A stretch of 64,000 nt of DNA, taken from assembly GCA_965112735.1 (NCBI GenBank), contig OZ218964.1:372001-436000 (forward strand). The letters run 5' to 3'. Below the pieces are notes generated by a model. That model saw nothing but the letters and a program-made list of their open reading frames with translations, had not been told where the DNA came from and searched no databases. The position numbers were made by a program, and so were the translations under genes. Source of the DNA: Phaeosaccion multiseriatum. Lineage: Eukaryota; Ochrophyta, other classes. Below, one piece after another: positions 1 through 18,323 of the stretch (positions within the stretch are counted from its first letter, which is position 1; each line of letters begins with the position of its first letter).

Positions 1-89
1 CACTGTGATAGCCGCTGCAGAAGTAGTAGCGGCAAGAGGCAGCGGAAAGGTAAGGAGCGGCAGAGCTCCAGCCCAACAAATATCTCGTA

Positions 90-251
90 ATGTATAGTAG
101 CCGAAGGGAGCAGCATGAGCAGCAGTATGAGCGGCAGCAACGACATCAGCATCAGTGGGAGTACGGACCTGCGGAGCCTCCCATAGGGGTGGCCAGGGTC
201 CGCCCTCTCGTGCAGAGTGACTCAGGGTACGACCAGTTGGACCAGCTTCAG

Positions 252-288
<37 letters not shown>

Positions 289-3062
289 TGAGGCTCTACC
301 ACCCGCAAGCGCCGAATGGATACCATTCCCAGCTTGGCCAGTACCAGCAAGAGGAGCCGCAACTGCAGGACAGAGCTCGCCCGTTCCAGGATCATGCGGT
401 ACCGCCAGCACAACCAGCGCCAAGGAAGCCCAGAGTCAAGGTTAGCCTGCGAGATCTGGACAGAGCGATGGATTCTTTGCACATTCCTATAAGCTCACGG
501 AGTCAGGCACGGGAAGCCTCGCCGCGAGGTGCAGGAGCCGGCGAGGGAGGAGGGCTGGGAAGGGCAAGCGGAGAGGAGGCGCAGCACCTCGCCTACGCCC
601 AGACGGGGCAGGTGCAAGCGCCACAGGGGTTCAAATCCAAGTACCGAGACTCGTTTGGCCCTATGGGAGAGAAAGTGAGTCCATCAGCGCAGGATGGCCA
701 GTATGCTGCGAATGGAGTCCAACACGGTGGGGGAGGACGTGGGCGTGCTGGCAGGATGCGGTATCCCCAAGGCAGTCCTTGTAGCAGCAGTAGCAGTAGC
801 AGCAGCAGAGGAGGGAGTCGGATCGATAGCTTCGTTGGTAGCGCCGCCAGGGGAGGGGGGCAGGGGCCTCCTCCTCCTGAGGCCATCAACACTCAAGTCC
901 GATATGCCCCCCACAGAGGGGATGCCCTGGATCGCCACATGGGAAGGAGGGCACGTGACCTTCCCAGGCAGAGCAGCAGTAGCAGTAGCAGCAGTACAGG
1001 CCATAGACTCGTCGCTGCGAGCAGCGTCCGGGTCACCAAATCTGCCGCCAACACCGGGAGTCGCGGAGTGGAGGAAGGAGGGGAGAGATCAGGCGGTGGA
1101 GCTCCAGGGACGAGGCGGCGACTAGGCGGGGGAGGGGGCAACTACGGTGCTGGTGCGGGGTCGTCCTACGCTGCCCAATACAGTGCCAGTAAGGCAAACG
1201 TTTCGCAGGAGGCCTATGCAGAAGAGGGGGGCATTGGCTTCACGAACTCGGCCTTTGGGGGCAGCAGCACTCGAGGCGTAGCGAGTCACTGCACTGCTTC
1301 GGTTGGTGCGAAGACAAAGAAGGGCAAGAGGAGACCACGGCCGGACGCCAATGGAGGAGGAGGAAAGAGTCCGGGTGGTAAGAGCACCAAGAGCAATGGC
1401 ACCCACTACGTTCAGAGCAGCCCAAATCGACACATGATGACATTCGGATCACCACATCAGCACAGCCCGGAGCTTCAGCAGAACGACAACGATTCGACCA
1501 TGTCTATATGGAAACCGGACCCCGAAGACCTCAAACCGGTGCGGACGAGGGACGAGGTGGGGGGGGGGGGCAGGAGCAAGTCTAGGGAGGGGCAGCAGCG
1601 ACAGCGCTCTTGAGCATTGGCCCCACCCTCTCTGAGTGTTCTGTCTTCCCCCCCCCTTCTCTCCACCTTCGCGTGTCTACTCTGTACATACCCTATCCCC
1701 GTAATTTATCTATTCTCTTCCTCACCGCCTCACTTCTACCGTCGCATCCGCATCCTCTACCTTCGCGCCATAACAACCTCACGACGCAGACAAAGGACGA
1801 CGTGAACGAGAAGCAAATACACAAGGAGTCGGACCTGCTGCTGTACAGCAAGAGAGCACGACCCACTGCCAAGGCATTCAAGCCCTGCACAATTAAGGTG
1901 GGTCCCTTGCTAGCATGGAGGTCGGCAGGCCCTGTCCTGTCTTCCTGGTGTTGGTGTTCCACCTACACCCGACCCCCTCCTCCTTCTTCTCCTCCCCCTC
2001 CTCCTTCGCAGGAGTATCGAGAAGAGAAGCCCCGGGAGTACATCCTCCTGGGCACGCTCCAGCCTGATCTGCAGACAGACGAGCTCGTCGCTATGGTAAG
2101 TGGTTGAAGAAAAGAGTTTAACCTCACTTCCTTTTCCTTCCTCTCCATCCCCCCCTCCCAATCTGGATTCCTCACCGACTGCCTTCCTTCCCTCCCCTCC
2201 CATCCCCCCTTCCTCCCCTCCTCCTCCCCTCCCCCCTCCCCTTGCCTCTCCTCCTTCTCCATGTGCCCGTGCTGTATCCTTGCAGAGGGCTAACGCCGAG
2301 CGCGTGAAGGAATTCTCCGAGAAGCTTCGCGTCATCAACCTCAAGATGAACAGCGTCGAAGGCCACGCCCCCGCCCTGCCGCGCCGCCCCGCCCCCTCCT
2401 GGATGTCGGGCAGGGGAGGCAAGGAAGGGCCGAGTAAGCACGCCAAAGCCATAGCCTTTGCCAACACGCACGTGCCGAGGCCGAGGCCGAGGCCACGGGT
2501 CAGCGCTGCGGGTGGGGGTGGGGGTGGGCGTGCGTCGAAGCAGCAGTTGGTGATACAGCAGCAGCAGCAGCAGCAGCAGCCTGTTCATGGCGCCCCGACC
2601 ACGCTGGTATCCTCGGCTTCCTCACCGTCTCCACCCACCTTCTCATCCTCCTCTGCTTCTCCTTTCCCCAAAGTCGACGCCTCGATGTCAAAGGAGGGCG
2701 TGCAGCAGCATGCATCATCGAACCAACCGTTACACACGCCCGAAGCCCCTCCTCGAGCTCGGCAGTCGAGGCGATGGCGTCAAGCACGGGAGGGAGAAGG
2801 AGGGGGGGGTGGGGGGGCGCTTCACAGGAAAGGGTTCGGCTTTTCGCCACGCGAGGGTGGTCGTGGAGCAGATGTAAGGCAAGAACCATCAGGCCGACTG
2901 CAAGGAGGTGGAGGAGGAGGAGATATTAGGTTGCTGCAGCAGGGAGGTAAGGCCGCGACACCAGAGTCGAGGCTCGCAGGGCTGGAGCGCCACCACGACG
3001 AGATGCGCAGGCAGGTGGAGGCCATGAAATTGGAATTTACCACTGCGGTAAGACGAGCCTAA
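90..3062 (+). CDS. Q/G/S-rich protein with JHY-like C-terminal block
   Basis: The proposed model has four phase-0 exons: 90-1556, 1790-1897, 2012-2095 and 2286-3062, giving about 811 aa. An in-frame TAA at 51-53 supports the ATG at 90. The N-terminal 490 residues are low complexity: a poly-Q tract at 249-290 and Gly/Ser/Arg stretches. The small middle exons plus the start of exon 4 encode the only conserved-looking part, with motifs KPREYILLGTLQPDL and RANAERVKEFSEKL. From memory this resembles the C-terminal block of the ciliary protein JHY (C11orf63); I cannot verify it. The first junction (GAG/gtgggg to cag/ACAAAG) is the weakest. Without that splice, exon 1 runs to a TGA at 1611-1613. A second Q-rich block and a short predicted helix lie near the C terminus. 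The gene converges on the TPC gene 226 bp downstream. The gene is fairly sure; the family is not. Confidence 0.6.
2541..2558 (+). repeat. Dispersed exonic 18-nt motif, copy in the JHY-like gene
   Basis: CAGCAGTTGGTGATACAG sits at the left edge of a CAG run and is read as Q-Q-L-V-I-Q. The exact reverse complement recurs in the LRRIQ1-like gene at 33414-33431, 34225-34242 and 34362-34379; 17 of the 18 nt recur at 36960-36976. Confidence 0.85.
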
Positions 3063-3288
3063 TCACTGTTGTATGCTAAGGAAGAGGAAGACAGGGAATG
3101 CTTACTACACGAACCCGACGTGACAAGACGATGAAACATACATTTGTTGATACTTGCCGTAAAAAAAAAAAAGTTGATACTTGCCCTCAAGACATGAATG
3201 GCATGGGCCGGAGAGAGCGACATGTACATATCTACAGCGGATAGTGCGTCACTCCCCCGACGCACTCCACGAGCTGCCATCTACCCAT

Positions 3289-8322
<5,034 letters not shown>

Positions 8323-8863
8323 GGGATCCCACCCTCTCTGCTCCTCTTCAGTGGAGCTGCTGCCGGGGAATCATCGCAGCTGTGGGATCAACATACTCTC
8401 GTCGACAGCTTCTATGTAGAGGGGGGAGTAGGAGGTCCCCACTGTCGCTGCTACGTGCCTCTTATTCGCTCTAAGAGCTCTGGGAGGCGATGATTGAAGA
8501 AGACTTTATGACTTGAGAGGGAAGAGGAGAGGCCTACAGTTGTAAGGTATTTGTGAATTCAATTACATATACCCAACGTGCGCACTTCAATCAACCCACC
8601 GCGGGTTTCGGCGGGTTCTCACAGGCGCAGTCACACTTACACCCCCTCGCCGAACACGTCGTCTCTCGCACCGGCCGCACCGGCTCCTCTACCACCAAGG
8701 GCCACGTCCTGACCCGACTCCGTCGGATCGTCAGCTGCAGTCACCAGATGTGGCTCTCGGAGCGTGAACGCGCCTTCCTGGGCCGGCTCAACCGCGGAGC
8801 AGGTCCTGCCCGCCCTCTCCCTGACCCAGAGGGGGAGTAACAGGCCCTCCCGCTGGCCCCAGG

Positions 8864-8896
<33 letters not shown>

Positions 8897-8897
8897 A

Positions 8898-8960
<63 letters not shown>

Positions 8961-9036
8961 ACACACACACACACACTCGCGCACACACTTCCAGTTTCAG
9001 TTTATAAGGTGATTCCTATTAAGTCAATGAATATAT
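8323..9036. other. Intergenic gap between the tandem TPC genes, with a (CA)n tract
   Basis: 714 bp between the end of copy 2 and the start of copy 1. It holds a (CA)n repeat at 8866-8985. No convincing gene is seen. Both genes are on the minus strand, so this gap must contain the promoter of copy 1 (near 8323-8550) and the 3' end of copy 2. Confidence 0.7.
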
Positions 9037-10526
9037 TCACAGGTCGTACGGCGACGACTTGAGGGAGACCTTGCGCGAGAAGGGGGTGTCAAACAAGACG
9101 TGGCTCATACTGGCTCGACTGCCCGAGATGCTGCGAGGCCCGGCGCCTTGGCTAACCCCGCTCTCGCTCCTGGCCAGGCGGGCGGCACTGTCGCCCTCCT
9201 CCACCGCCTCCTTCATCTGCCGGAGCTCCGCCGCCCCGGCCATCATCCGCTGTAACATACCATCTCTCTCCATCCAATCTACGGCCTTGGACACTTCTAC
9301 GGTGTAGTCCTCATCCTCCTGCTCTGACTCCTGGGACCCCTGTGACCCTCGCGACTCACTCAGGCCGTTGGAGCCGCGGAACACTGAGATGAGGGGATGC
9401 TCTGTCCGGGCCCCGCGCTTGTACTCGCGTAGGAAGGCGTCGAGCAGCACTGCGATGACGATGTTGGTGACCACCAGGCCCGCCAGCATGTAGTAAGAAA
9501 TGAACCACCAACGCGTCCATTTGCTGCCCGTCACCAGCACGAACGCCTCCACGATGGCGTGCCAATTATTCTAACATGACGAGGGAGTCGAGAGATGGGG
9601 GACACACAGTGCGCTTGTCAGAGACAAAGGTCAGAGACAAAGGTCAGAGACAAAGGTCACGAAAGACGAGGGAGAGATAAGTGGAAGAGCCGCAGGAGTC
9701 GCTCCATCACCACGCCACGCATGTACGTGCCTCTGCTTTCTTATCTATAGCAACTGCAGCTTCCGGCCGCTCACGGCTCACCGCCCACCGCGCACCGCTC
9801 ACCGCCCACCGCTCACCGCTCACCATGCAGAGGAGAACAAAGAGTGACACAATGCCCGAAGTGTGGTCGTTAAAGTTGACAGGCCAGTAGTCACTCCCGT
9901 CGTAATCAGACCCCACGAGCGCCTCGTGCTTTGGGTCGGAGGGGTCGAGAGTGATGAGACCTCCAAACATGTCCACCCCCATCAGTGCATACACGTGCAT
10001 GACGAGGTACAGCAGCACGAGGAAGGTCGCGGCGTCGGGAACAACGCGCGCGAGCGTGCGGATGATGACCTGAGGAGGACGGGCGAGAGGCACCCGAGAG
10101 GAGGGAGGAACAGCGGTGCAGGCGAGCGGGAGGGATGAAGAGGGGGGTAATCAGAAGGAAGGAGAGGCGGGGAGGGCCACTGACTCATGCACCGCCTTCT
10201 TCATCTTTAAGCAACCCTATCACCCACCGCCTACGACAAGCAACCCTTCCATGGCCTGCCCCTCTCCACTGCTTGTCCAACTGCCCGAGCGAGCGACGCT
10301 TCACTGACTTAACCTCACTGACTTACGCTCACTGACTTACCCTCATGGTCGGTACTTGCACTATGAGACGAGCTAAACGAAGCATTCGAAGGATGAGGAA
10401 GTGGCGCACTTTGGTCCCGTCGTAGCTCGAGGACAGCAGCTGAGACACGCCCGAGAAGCAGCATGCCACCGTGATGGCCCCGTCAAATACGTTCTTGGGC
10501 CGCCTGGAGGGGTGTGTGTGTGTGTG

Positions 10527-10602
<76 letters not shown>

Positions 10603-13600
10603 TGTGTGTGCGTGTGTGTGTGTGTGCGTGTGTGTGTGTGAGTGAGTGTGTGTACATGTGCGTGCGTAAGTTTTGTGTGTGTATGTGTAAGTGTTTGGGA
10701 GGGTATGAGTGTGCGGTGTGTCGGGGTGAGTGATGGACAAAGCCTGAGAAGGGAGCATTGAGTCGGTCGGTCAGGGCGAACACAAAGACCCGCCAGCAGA
10801 GGGGGCCAGACAAAGGGCAAACAGAGGGCATACGGTATAGAGAGTATAGGGACAGTTTCGTACCGCACGTAGTTCTTCCATCCCAGCACGGCCATCTGAC
10901 AACCACGGGGCGGCGCGACGCAGAGCGATGGGTAGATGAAGGGCAAGCGAGTGGGGGGGGGGGGGGAGGGGGGGAACCGGGAGTGAGGCGGGGATATGGG
11001 GCAAGAGCAAGATCAAGGCAGAAACAACCGAGACGATAGCAGAGTAAAGCAACGCACTGAAGGTCGAGCAGTGCAGGCGGTGGCAGGAGGGACGCACATG
11101 AGGTGTTGGTGCTTTGGAACCACAGACTCACGCTCTCCCCTCGAGAGTGCTCTCACTCACCTTGAGCAGCATCTCAATGACATAGACGAAGCTGAACAGC
11201 GATTGCCAAGCCTCCACCCTCCGCAGCAGCTTGGAGTCGATGATGGCACCCGACAGTCGATCGGAGTTCTGCAGAAACACCACCACAGCGTTGAGGATGA
11301 GGCACACGTCGATGCCCCACTCGAAGTAGGGACTCAGCACGGCGGCCCGCACAGAGGCGAAGCACCGGTGGTGGTACACGTCGGGCAGCCACAGAGCCAT
11401 GAAGGTGGGCTCATGGCCCTTGACCTTGACGAAGCGCAGCAGGAGGAGGCTCAGCATGGCCGACAGAGTGTTCTCGTCGACATACTGCTGACCCTCCGGC
11501 ACCACCAGGCGCAGAATGTACATTTGCTCGTCCGTTATCTTGGACACGTGCACGTGAGAGTGGGCAACTTCGTTGTAGTGGTTGATGGTGTGTAGCAGTC
11601 TGTCGAGCATCTGCACAGACACGCCCTTGACATTGCCCTGCCTGCCCTGCTCGCTCTCCTGCGGCTGTGCTGCCCCTTCCCCTTCCGGCCACTGCTGCAG
11701 CTGCTCCTTGTCCTCCCCCCTATCCCTCTTCTTCTCCTCCTCCTCCTCCTCCTTCTCCTCCTGTTGCTGCTGCTGCTGCTGCTGCTGTCCACTACTTCCG
11801 ACTCCCTCCTGCCCCCCCCCCCCCTGGTCTCCTTCGTGCCCCCCCTCGTCACCATCCGCGTCTTGCAGCAGCATGAAGATGCGGGCCTCTGCCTCACTTC
11901 TCTTCTGCGCTTGGCTCTCCAGTCTTCGCTCATGCGATGTTTGGAATTTATCATACACGCTGGCCAACACAAGGTTGATCAAGCTGTGCGGGGTTCGAGG
12001 GGAGGGAGGGGAGGAGGGGAGGAGGGGGGGAGGTGCACATGAGCGGACAACAAATCGCTTGAGCAGCGGCAACGGAAAGCGAGGGGAGAAAAGGAACATT
12101 ACATCCCTCGTCCATGTTGTGTTTCCATGCGACGTACAAGAAAGTGGCGATGATCATGAAGAAGAGGAAGGGTGCGGCGCTTGCTCGCTGCTGCAAGTAC
12201 GCTGGCAGCATCACGTCCTGAGGCGGAGGGGTTGAGGCGTTAGCTCAGAAGGAGGAGGGGGGGGAGGGCGCACGGCGCTCACACACACACAGCTACACAC
12301 ACACACCCTCGATTCGCCTCCCCGTTCGACGAGAGGGCCTGCGAGAGAGAGGGCACCTCCGACCCCCTGGAAGCTACGGAAAAAGCTTAGCCTTAACTGG
12401 GAAATTTGCAGTAGTCATTCCGACCAAGAGATTCCAGGATCCGTCCACGAGGTTGGGAAAGTATTGTTCGCTCTCCTCGCCCGTGGTCAGCACCGTGCCG
12501 TACCAGCCGCAGAACAAGCTGAGGAGCCAGGGGGGGGGGGCAGTGGAGGCAGCAGCAGGCGGCAATCGAGGAGGCGGGGTCGGCGTGTGCTTGGTGCTGC
12601 GCGAGCCAGGGTCTTACCCGCGCGCAGAATAATTAGAGAGCACAAAGCACAACAAGGTTTTCCAAAGGAGCGCGCAGAGGGGAGAGGTGTGAAGAATCTT
12701 GTCCTCCGGCCCCACATGTGCCCCCCCCGGGGACGCTCCCGTTGGTGCAGGCCGGGCAAGCAAGGCTGCCCGCAACACTCACGCAACACAGCCCTCCGAC
12801 TCACATAAAGAGGCCCACCACAAAGGCGATGTTTACAAACTCTGGCATAATGGTCACCACGAGCCTGAGATAGAAGCGCAGCTCCCGGTTGTATAGAGAA
12901 GCGAAGCAGGGCCGCAGGTAGCGCCCCGCATGCCAATACGCCGGCCACACCAGCGATATCGCCAAGTCCAGCAGAGAGGGGCCGATGAAAGCTGCGTGCC
13001 GCCAGTAGCCGTAGGCAATGTACACAAGTAAGGCATCGAGGGTGAGGATGAGGAGGCCGAAACCTTCGATGACTGCCGACTCTCGAGGAGTGAGGTACCG
13101 TGCTCTCCAGTTCAACGTGCCCTCCGTCTGTGAGCCGGGGCATGTGCCTGTGATCTCCAGGCCGTCCAACACTTCTTGCTGCAGGCACCAGTGCGGAAGC
13201 TCGTACAAGCTCAACGCGATGAGCCCGACCACGACGACCCGAAACACGGGGAGCAGCAGTACGTGCGCGTCGTGACACTGCCGAGCGAGCTTTGAAGGGC
13301 CCGGCTTCTCTACTGTATGACCAGAGAGGCAATCTAGCACGAGCAGGGCGGCAAGGCGTACGCGGTCCTCTTCTTCCTCGCGTTTGTCCTGCTGTTTCTC
13401 AAACGCCGCTCCAGCCAAAGATGCTTGTGCTGCCATCTCGTCCGCATCTTGCTCCTCCTCATCTCCCACTAGCGATGCTTCCAAGTCGTCCTCGACGTCC
13501 TGCTGAAGCCCATATTGCATGCTACCCGGCGATCGCCTGCTCTTTCTTCTCTTGCCCTCGCCAGGGTTGTTTTCCTCGTCCAGCCTTCTCATCCCCTTGA

Positions 13601-13772
13601 GCAGCAAGGGCAGCTTCTCATCAGAACTCAGGTTCAGGTACCGGAGCTCTGCAAGCATGTCCTCCCGCTCCCCTTCTTCATCGAGGGCGTCATCCTCGCC
13701 CTCTTCTTGAGAAAGCATCGTGCCTGCTGGCAAGGGAACACGCTCTGACCACGAAAAAGTAAAGATTTCCAA
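9037..13772 (-). CDS. Two-pore cation channel, copy 2 (TPC-like)
   Basis: Eight exons in transcript order: 13772-12805, 12518-12398, 12217-12138, 11983-11161, 10895-10864, 10503-10341, 10069-9824 and 9570-9037. The structure matches copy 1, including identical lengths for the 80-, 32-, 163- and 246-bp exons. Pore loop I again reads TTANFPDVM and pore loop II reads LLCMNNWHAIVEAF. S4 of repeat II is KVRHFLILRMLRLARL. The I-II linker carries a Q/E/K-rich insertion (CAG run near 11761-11790) missing from copy 1. An extra intron (12519-12804) splits the first channel repeat, and the intron that interrupts the last helix of copy 1 is absent. The N terminus is acidic and diverged, whereas the linker and S1 region of repeat II are nearly identical in DNA to copy 1. 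Head-to-head with the dehydrogenase gene at 14064. Confidence 0.88.
10513..10680. repeat. (GT)n microsatellite in TPC copy 2
   Basis: Interrupted GT repeat with CGTGTG variants, within intron 10504-10863. Confidence 0.94.
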
Positions 13773-14063
13773 ATCGATCTTTGCTCTCTATCGTCTAAAG
13801 CCCCTCCGGTACAAATACAGAACCCTTGGGGGACAGAGTGAGCAGAGAAGTGGTCGCAGCAGTCGGTAGAAAAGGGACGAGCTGAGGAGAAGAGGGGGAG
13901 AGAAGAAGGGGAGAAAGGAAAGGTAATTGCTGATAGGGCAGTTGTGATTTTAGACCACCAACACGCGAAGATCCACAGCGCTCAGACCCCCCCCCCAATT
14001 GGGCGTTAAATTAGCGCCGTGTGAGAAGACAGAGGAACATGGTGGACGTCAAAAAGAAGCAAG

Positions 14064-17000
14064 ATGGTGGGGGTGTGGATGTTGGTGCTGCTCGTGCTCT
14101 GCTGGCAGGGGTTTGGAGTGGTGGACGGCTTGTGCAATGGGAACGCGGGGGGGGGGGAGGAGGTGGAAAGCTCTGCGTTGGAGCTGCTGTTTGGGGCTGG
14201 GGAAGGTCTCTCCGACCACACCATACAGACAGCCTTCAGCCCTCCCGGCTCGGGCATACCGGAGACGCACGTATTCATCCTCAACCAGCGCGGTCAGCTG
14301 GACGTGCGCAGCCAAGGAGCCGACGCGGCGACGGTGGACCGCAGGCTGCTCGACTGGACGGATGAGACTTTCTCCTGGCATGACAGGGGGATGAGCAGCT
14401 TCGCTTTCCATCCGAACTGGGGCACTGCTGGCAACTATTACATTTACATCCTCTACACGGGACAGCCGGACGGTGCGCCGTACCCCGATGACCAGTGTAC
14501 CACCTCCGGCCAGGGCGGTGACATGCGCTTATTCTGCCCCGCACCAGGTGTGCTTCATCGCTTCATCCTGGAGCCCATCACCAACGCGAGCGGCGACATT
14601 ACCGGGTACGAGGACGCGGTGCCCGACAAGGTTCTGCTGCGGGACTGGTGGGCCTCCTCCATGACCCACCACATGGGCACGGTGCTGTTCCTCAACGACG
14701 GTAGCCTCGTCGTGTCCTCAGGAGAGGGCTCGCAGGCCTTGGGGTCCATCGACGTGGGCCTCCCCTACGACCCAACCTACGTCGACGACGGCGCCCCCAA
14801 CCGCCCGCAGGGGGCCTTCCGCTCGCAGCGCATGGATTTCTTGAACGGCAAGGTGATTCGCGTGACCGCCGCGTACCTGGTGGCGGGCGGCGGCACTCAG
14901 ATGGTGGAGGGCACTGACTTCTTCATCATCGCAGTGGGGCTGCGCAATCCCTTCAAGATGACCCTGCAGCCCAGCACGGGGGACGTCTTCGTGGGTAAGT
15001 GTTGTGCTGCTTTCCTGTTCTTCTTCTCCTTCTTCGAGTAGCTATTCTCACTGCTGGTTGCACTCCAGTGTTTTTGGCGAGCTCAGACTCACCTTAACGT
15101 CCTCCTACCCCCCCTCTTCAATCAGGTGATGTGGGCTCGTCCGGTATCGAAGCACGTGAGGAGATCAACCGCATTCCCAACCCTGCGGGAAGCACCACTG
15201 TGCAGGCCAACTTTGGGTGGCCCTGCATGGAGGGAACCATCCCTCACCCGGGCTTCTCGAACTACATCACCACCGACGCCGCGTCCTCGCCAGAGAAGAC
15301 TGCCTGTGAGAGCATGTACAGTACCTCGGATCGGCTCGCCAGCTACAGGGATCCCGTTTACTCCTATCGCAATACCGCCAATGAGCCCTTTGACCCCGAG
15401 TTCCCAGGTGGGTAGGGTAGGCAGCACATAGAATTGAGAGAGTCAGAGGAGTTTTTGAATGCCTTTTGTGGTGGGACTGCAGCATCTTGTTGTTTCTGTC
15501 TGCAGCTCGCATCTCACCCACTCACTCCCTCCTCTGATGCTCTGCTGCTGCTGCTGCTGCTGCTGCTACTTCGTCACCACCGCAGATGCCTGCGAGCCCA
15601 ACGGCTCCACCGGGGAGGGCGCAATCACAGGCCTGTCCTTCTACCCCGAGGCGGGGACCCTCTCTTCCTTCCTGGGGGGCAAGCTCGTCTTCACAGACTA
15701 CGCCAAGCGCTGCTCCGTATACTTTGACAGCCTGCCCAACGGCAACCCGGACTTCGCCTCGAGGCACATTCTGCACACAGGAGAGCAATTCGTCGATGTC
15801 AAGAGCGCCCCGGACGGGCTCGTGTACTTTAGCGTCACCTCGGGCAGCAACCACGGCGTCATGGCCATGTCGCAGGTGTGGAAGTGTGTGATTCAGTGTG
15901 TGAGAGAGAGAGAGAGTGTGTGAGTGTGTTTGTGTGCTGATTGGGGATGAGGAGGACACGGTTTTTTTGTGAGTCTTCCCCGCCCCGCCCCCTTTCGAAA
16001 CGCCTTTGTGTAGGTGGGAGTCCTCCCCCCCGTTGCTGCCATCGAGTCGAGCGTGGTGCCTGCCAACGTGGAGGCCGGAGCCACCATCACCTTCGACGCC
16101 TCCTCCTCCATCACCTCCACCCCCTCGGACCCCATCGTGCGCTACGCCTTTGACTTCACGGGCGATGCTGTGAGCGACGTGCAGGGCGCCAGCGCCACGA
16201 GAAGCTTCACCTTCGACGAGCCGGGCCTCTACATTGTCTCGGTGACCGCCTTTACACAGAACGGGGGCGAGGACTGCGCAGACATTGGCGTGCTTGTGGG
16301 CGTGGAGACGAGTATTACCATGGACCCCCCTTCGGGACAGTGGGAGGCGGGCGACGAGATTGAGTACGTGCTCACCGTGACGGGCGCCGAGCTCGACCCG
16401 CAGGACGTGGTGTGGACCCAGAGGACTCGCCACTGCTCCTTCGACACGTGCCAAGGCACGGAGGCGTGCCACACCCACGAGGGTATTGTCAACGGCGCCC
16501 AGACAGGCTTCAGCGGCAGCTTCACTCCTCTGGCGCACGAGCTTCCCTCCTCCGTGGCGCTCACCGCCACCATCCGTGTCGAGGGCACCCTCGTGGAGAG
16601 AGAGTTTGAGACCACTGCGCGCACGTACGAGGTGGAGGTGAGCTCCACCCCCGTGATGGGCGCCTCCTTCCGCAACGGCGAGGCCGGAGAGGTGTGTGCC
16701 AGCAGCAACCCGCCCTGCACCGTCGACGTCATGGCCAACAACAACTTGGGGCTCTCTCCCGACAGTCTTCTCCAGGTGGGTTGATGCGCGTGCGAGGGAG
16801 GGGGGCTGGGGAAGAGAAAGTGGTGTGGGAGAAGCATTGTGCTCAGCACTTGACAGAGCAAGGCATTGAAAGAAAGCGCCCCCTGCTGATCTACTCCCCT
16901 CCTGTCCACTGCCATCCCCCTCCCTATCCACTGCCACCCGACAGGCGGACTCCGACCAAATCTACGCCTTCAGCCACTGGAGTGTGACTCCCGCTGGCGG

Positions 17001-18323
17001 CGCTACGACTCGGGCAGAGGCGAGCATCCTGAGCTCCGTGATCAACGCGCAGACCTCCGTGCGAGCGCACTTCGAGGCACTGGGCCCCACCCTGACCTCC
17101 GACATTGACGCCGTTACAGTGACTGGCGCACAGGAGGAGGGCTTCGAGCGCATCCGTGTGAGTTGGGGGGCTGTGGCAGGGGCTACCCACTACATCATCT
17201 ACCTCGAGACCACCACCGCCTTGGGCCATGCACACCTGCCGACCTCCTCCTACGCGAGGGCCACTGTGGTGCCCGCCTCTACTTTGACGGACACGGTGGT
17301 GGTGGTGCCCGACGGGGTGTTCGACATGGAGGTCCGCGTGCGAGGCTTCAACGCCGATGACCTCACACTGGGGCCTCTGTCAGAGCCAGAGACGGTGTCC
17401 GTCACGAGCAGCGACAACACGTGCGTGGCCACCGAGCCGGAGTGCGACTACGCTGCTGCACCCTGCACCACCGCCGTCAGTCCGTTCGATCGCTCCACCG
17501 GCCTGGGCGCCTTTTACGACTTGCTCTGCCTTGAATACCCCAACGCGCCCGGCTGCACCAACACCGGCCTCGACGCCGGCTGCCGCTTGTGCTACACTGA
17601 CCGCTGTGCGTGGAGCGATGCCAACGACGGAGTTAACCCCGGCAACGTGCCCGACTGCCCTCCCTGCGTGGCGGAGGCCTACGGTATGGCTTAGCCCACT
17701 GCCTCGTGCACCACCGGCGGCGACACTTGGGAGTCGCAGACCGGCGAGACGGGCCCCAGTCAGGCTTCAACGGAGGTGGGTGGTGTTGATGCTTGCTTTG
17801 TCGTGTGTCTTTATTAAGTGAGCACGTGCCGCCCTCCATCGCCCAGCTCTCAACCCGTGTCCCGCTTCCCCTCGCCTGCTCGACTTCTTCTCGCCTCTCC
17901 CCTCCCCAGGCACCAACCGCCGCACAGAGCGCACCTCCAACAGCAGCTGCTGAGGCGCCTTCTCCTGTAGCTGTGGAGACAGAAGCGCCGATAGATGATG
18001 AGGATACGCTAGCACCGGTAGCTGTGGAGACGGAACAACCGGTAGCTGATGGGGAGACAGAAGAACCGTTAGCTGCGGAGCCGGATGTGCCTGCATCACG
18101 CGACGATGACAGTGGTGGTGCTCTAGACCGAAGCGCCCCGGCCTCGGAGCGCAAGAGCGGCGTTATCCCTAGGAACAAGGTTGTGGTTATTGTCGCCGCA
18201 GCAACGCTTGGCGCTCTGTTGCTGCTGGGGTTGGGCGGGGGCGCGCGCTTGCTGTTGAAGGCCGACCATGTAGTCGCGGTGAGCCTCCCCCCACGACCCC
18301 GACCGAACGAGACTCTGAGTTAG
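14064..18323 (+). CDS. Glucose/sorbosone dehydrogenase-like ectoprotein, copy 1, with an in-frame TAG
   Basis: Exons 14064-14994, 15126-15407, 15586-15875, 16014-16775, 16945-17775 and 17910-18323. The ATG at 14064 starts a signal peptide (MVGVWMLVLLVLCWQ). A glucose/sorbosone-dehydrogenase-type beta-propeller follows, with motifs SWHDRGMSS, SSMTHHMGT (candidate active-site His), GLRNPFKMT, EEINRIPNP and NFGWPCMEG. Next come a PKD-like domain (FDEPGLYIVSVTA), an Fn3-like module and a Cys-rich block (CRLCYTDRCAW). At 17692-17694 the codon is TAG where copy 2 has CAG. As read, the protein ends at about 1004 aa as a soluble secreted form. The frame beyond the stop stays open for about 164 codons across a spliced intron: an acidic P/T-rich stalk and a transmembrane helix (VVVIVAAATLGALLLLGLGG). 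It may be a recent nonsense allele, a readthrough stop or a sequence error. Confidence 0.82.

Noticed and set aside
8637-9012. Cys/Val and His/Thr repeat proteins over CA/GT tracts
   Set aside because: Artefacts of dinucleotide repeats; no homology or splice logic. Similar ones at 10401-10758, 25036-25514 and 42443-42902.
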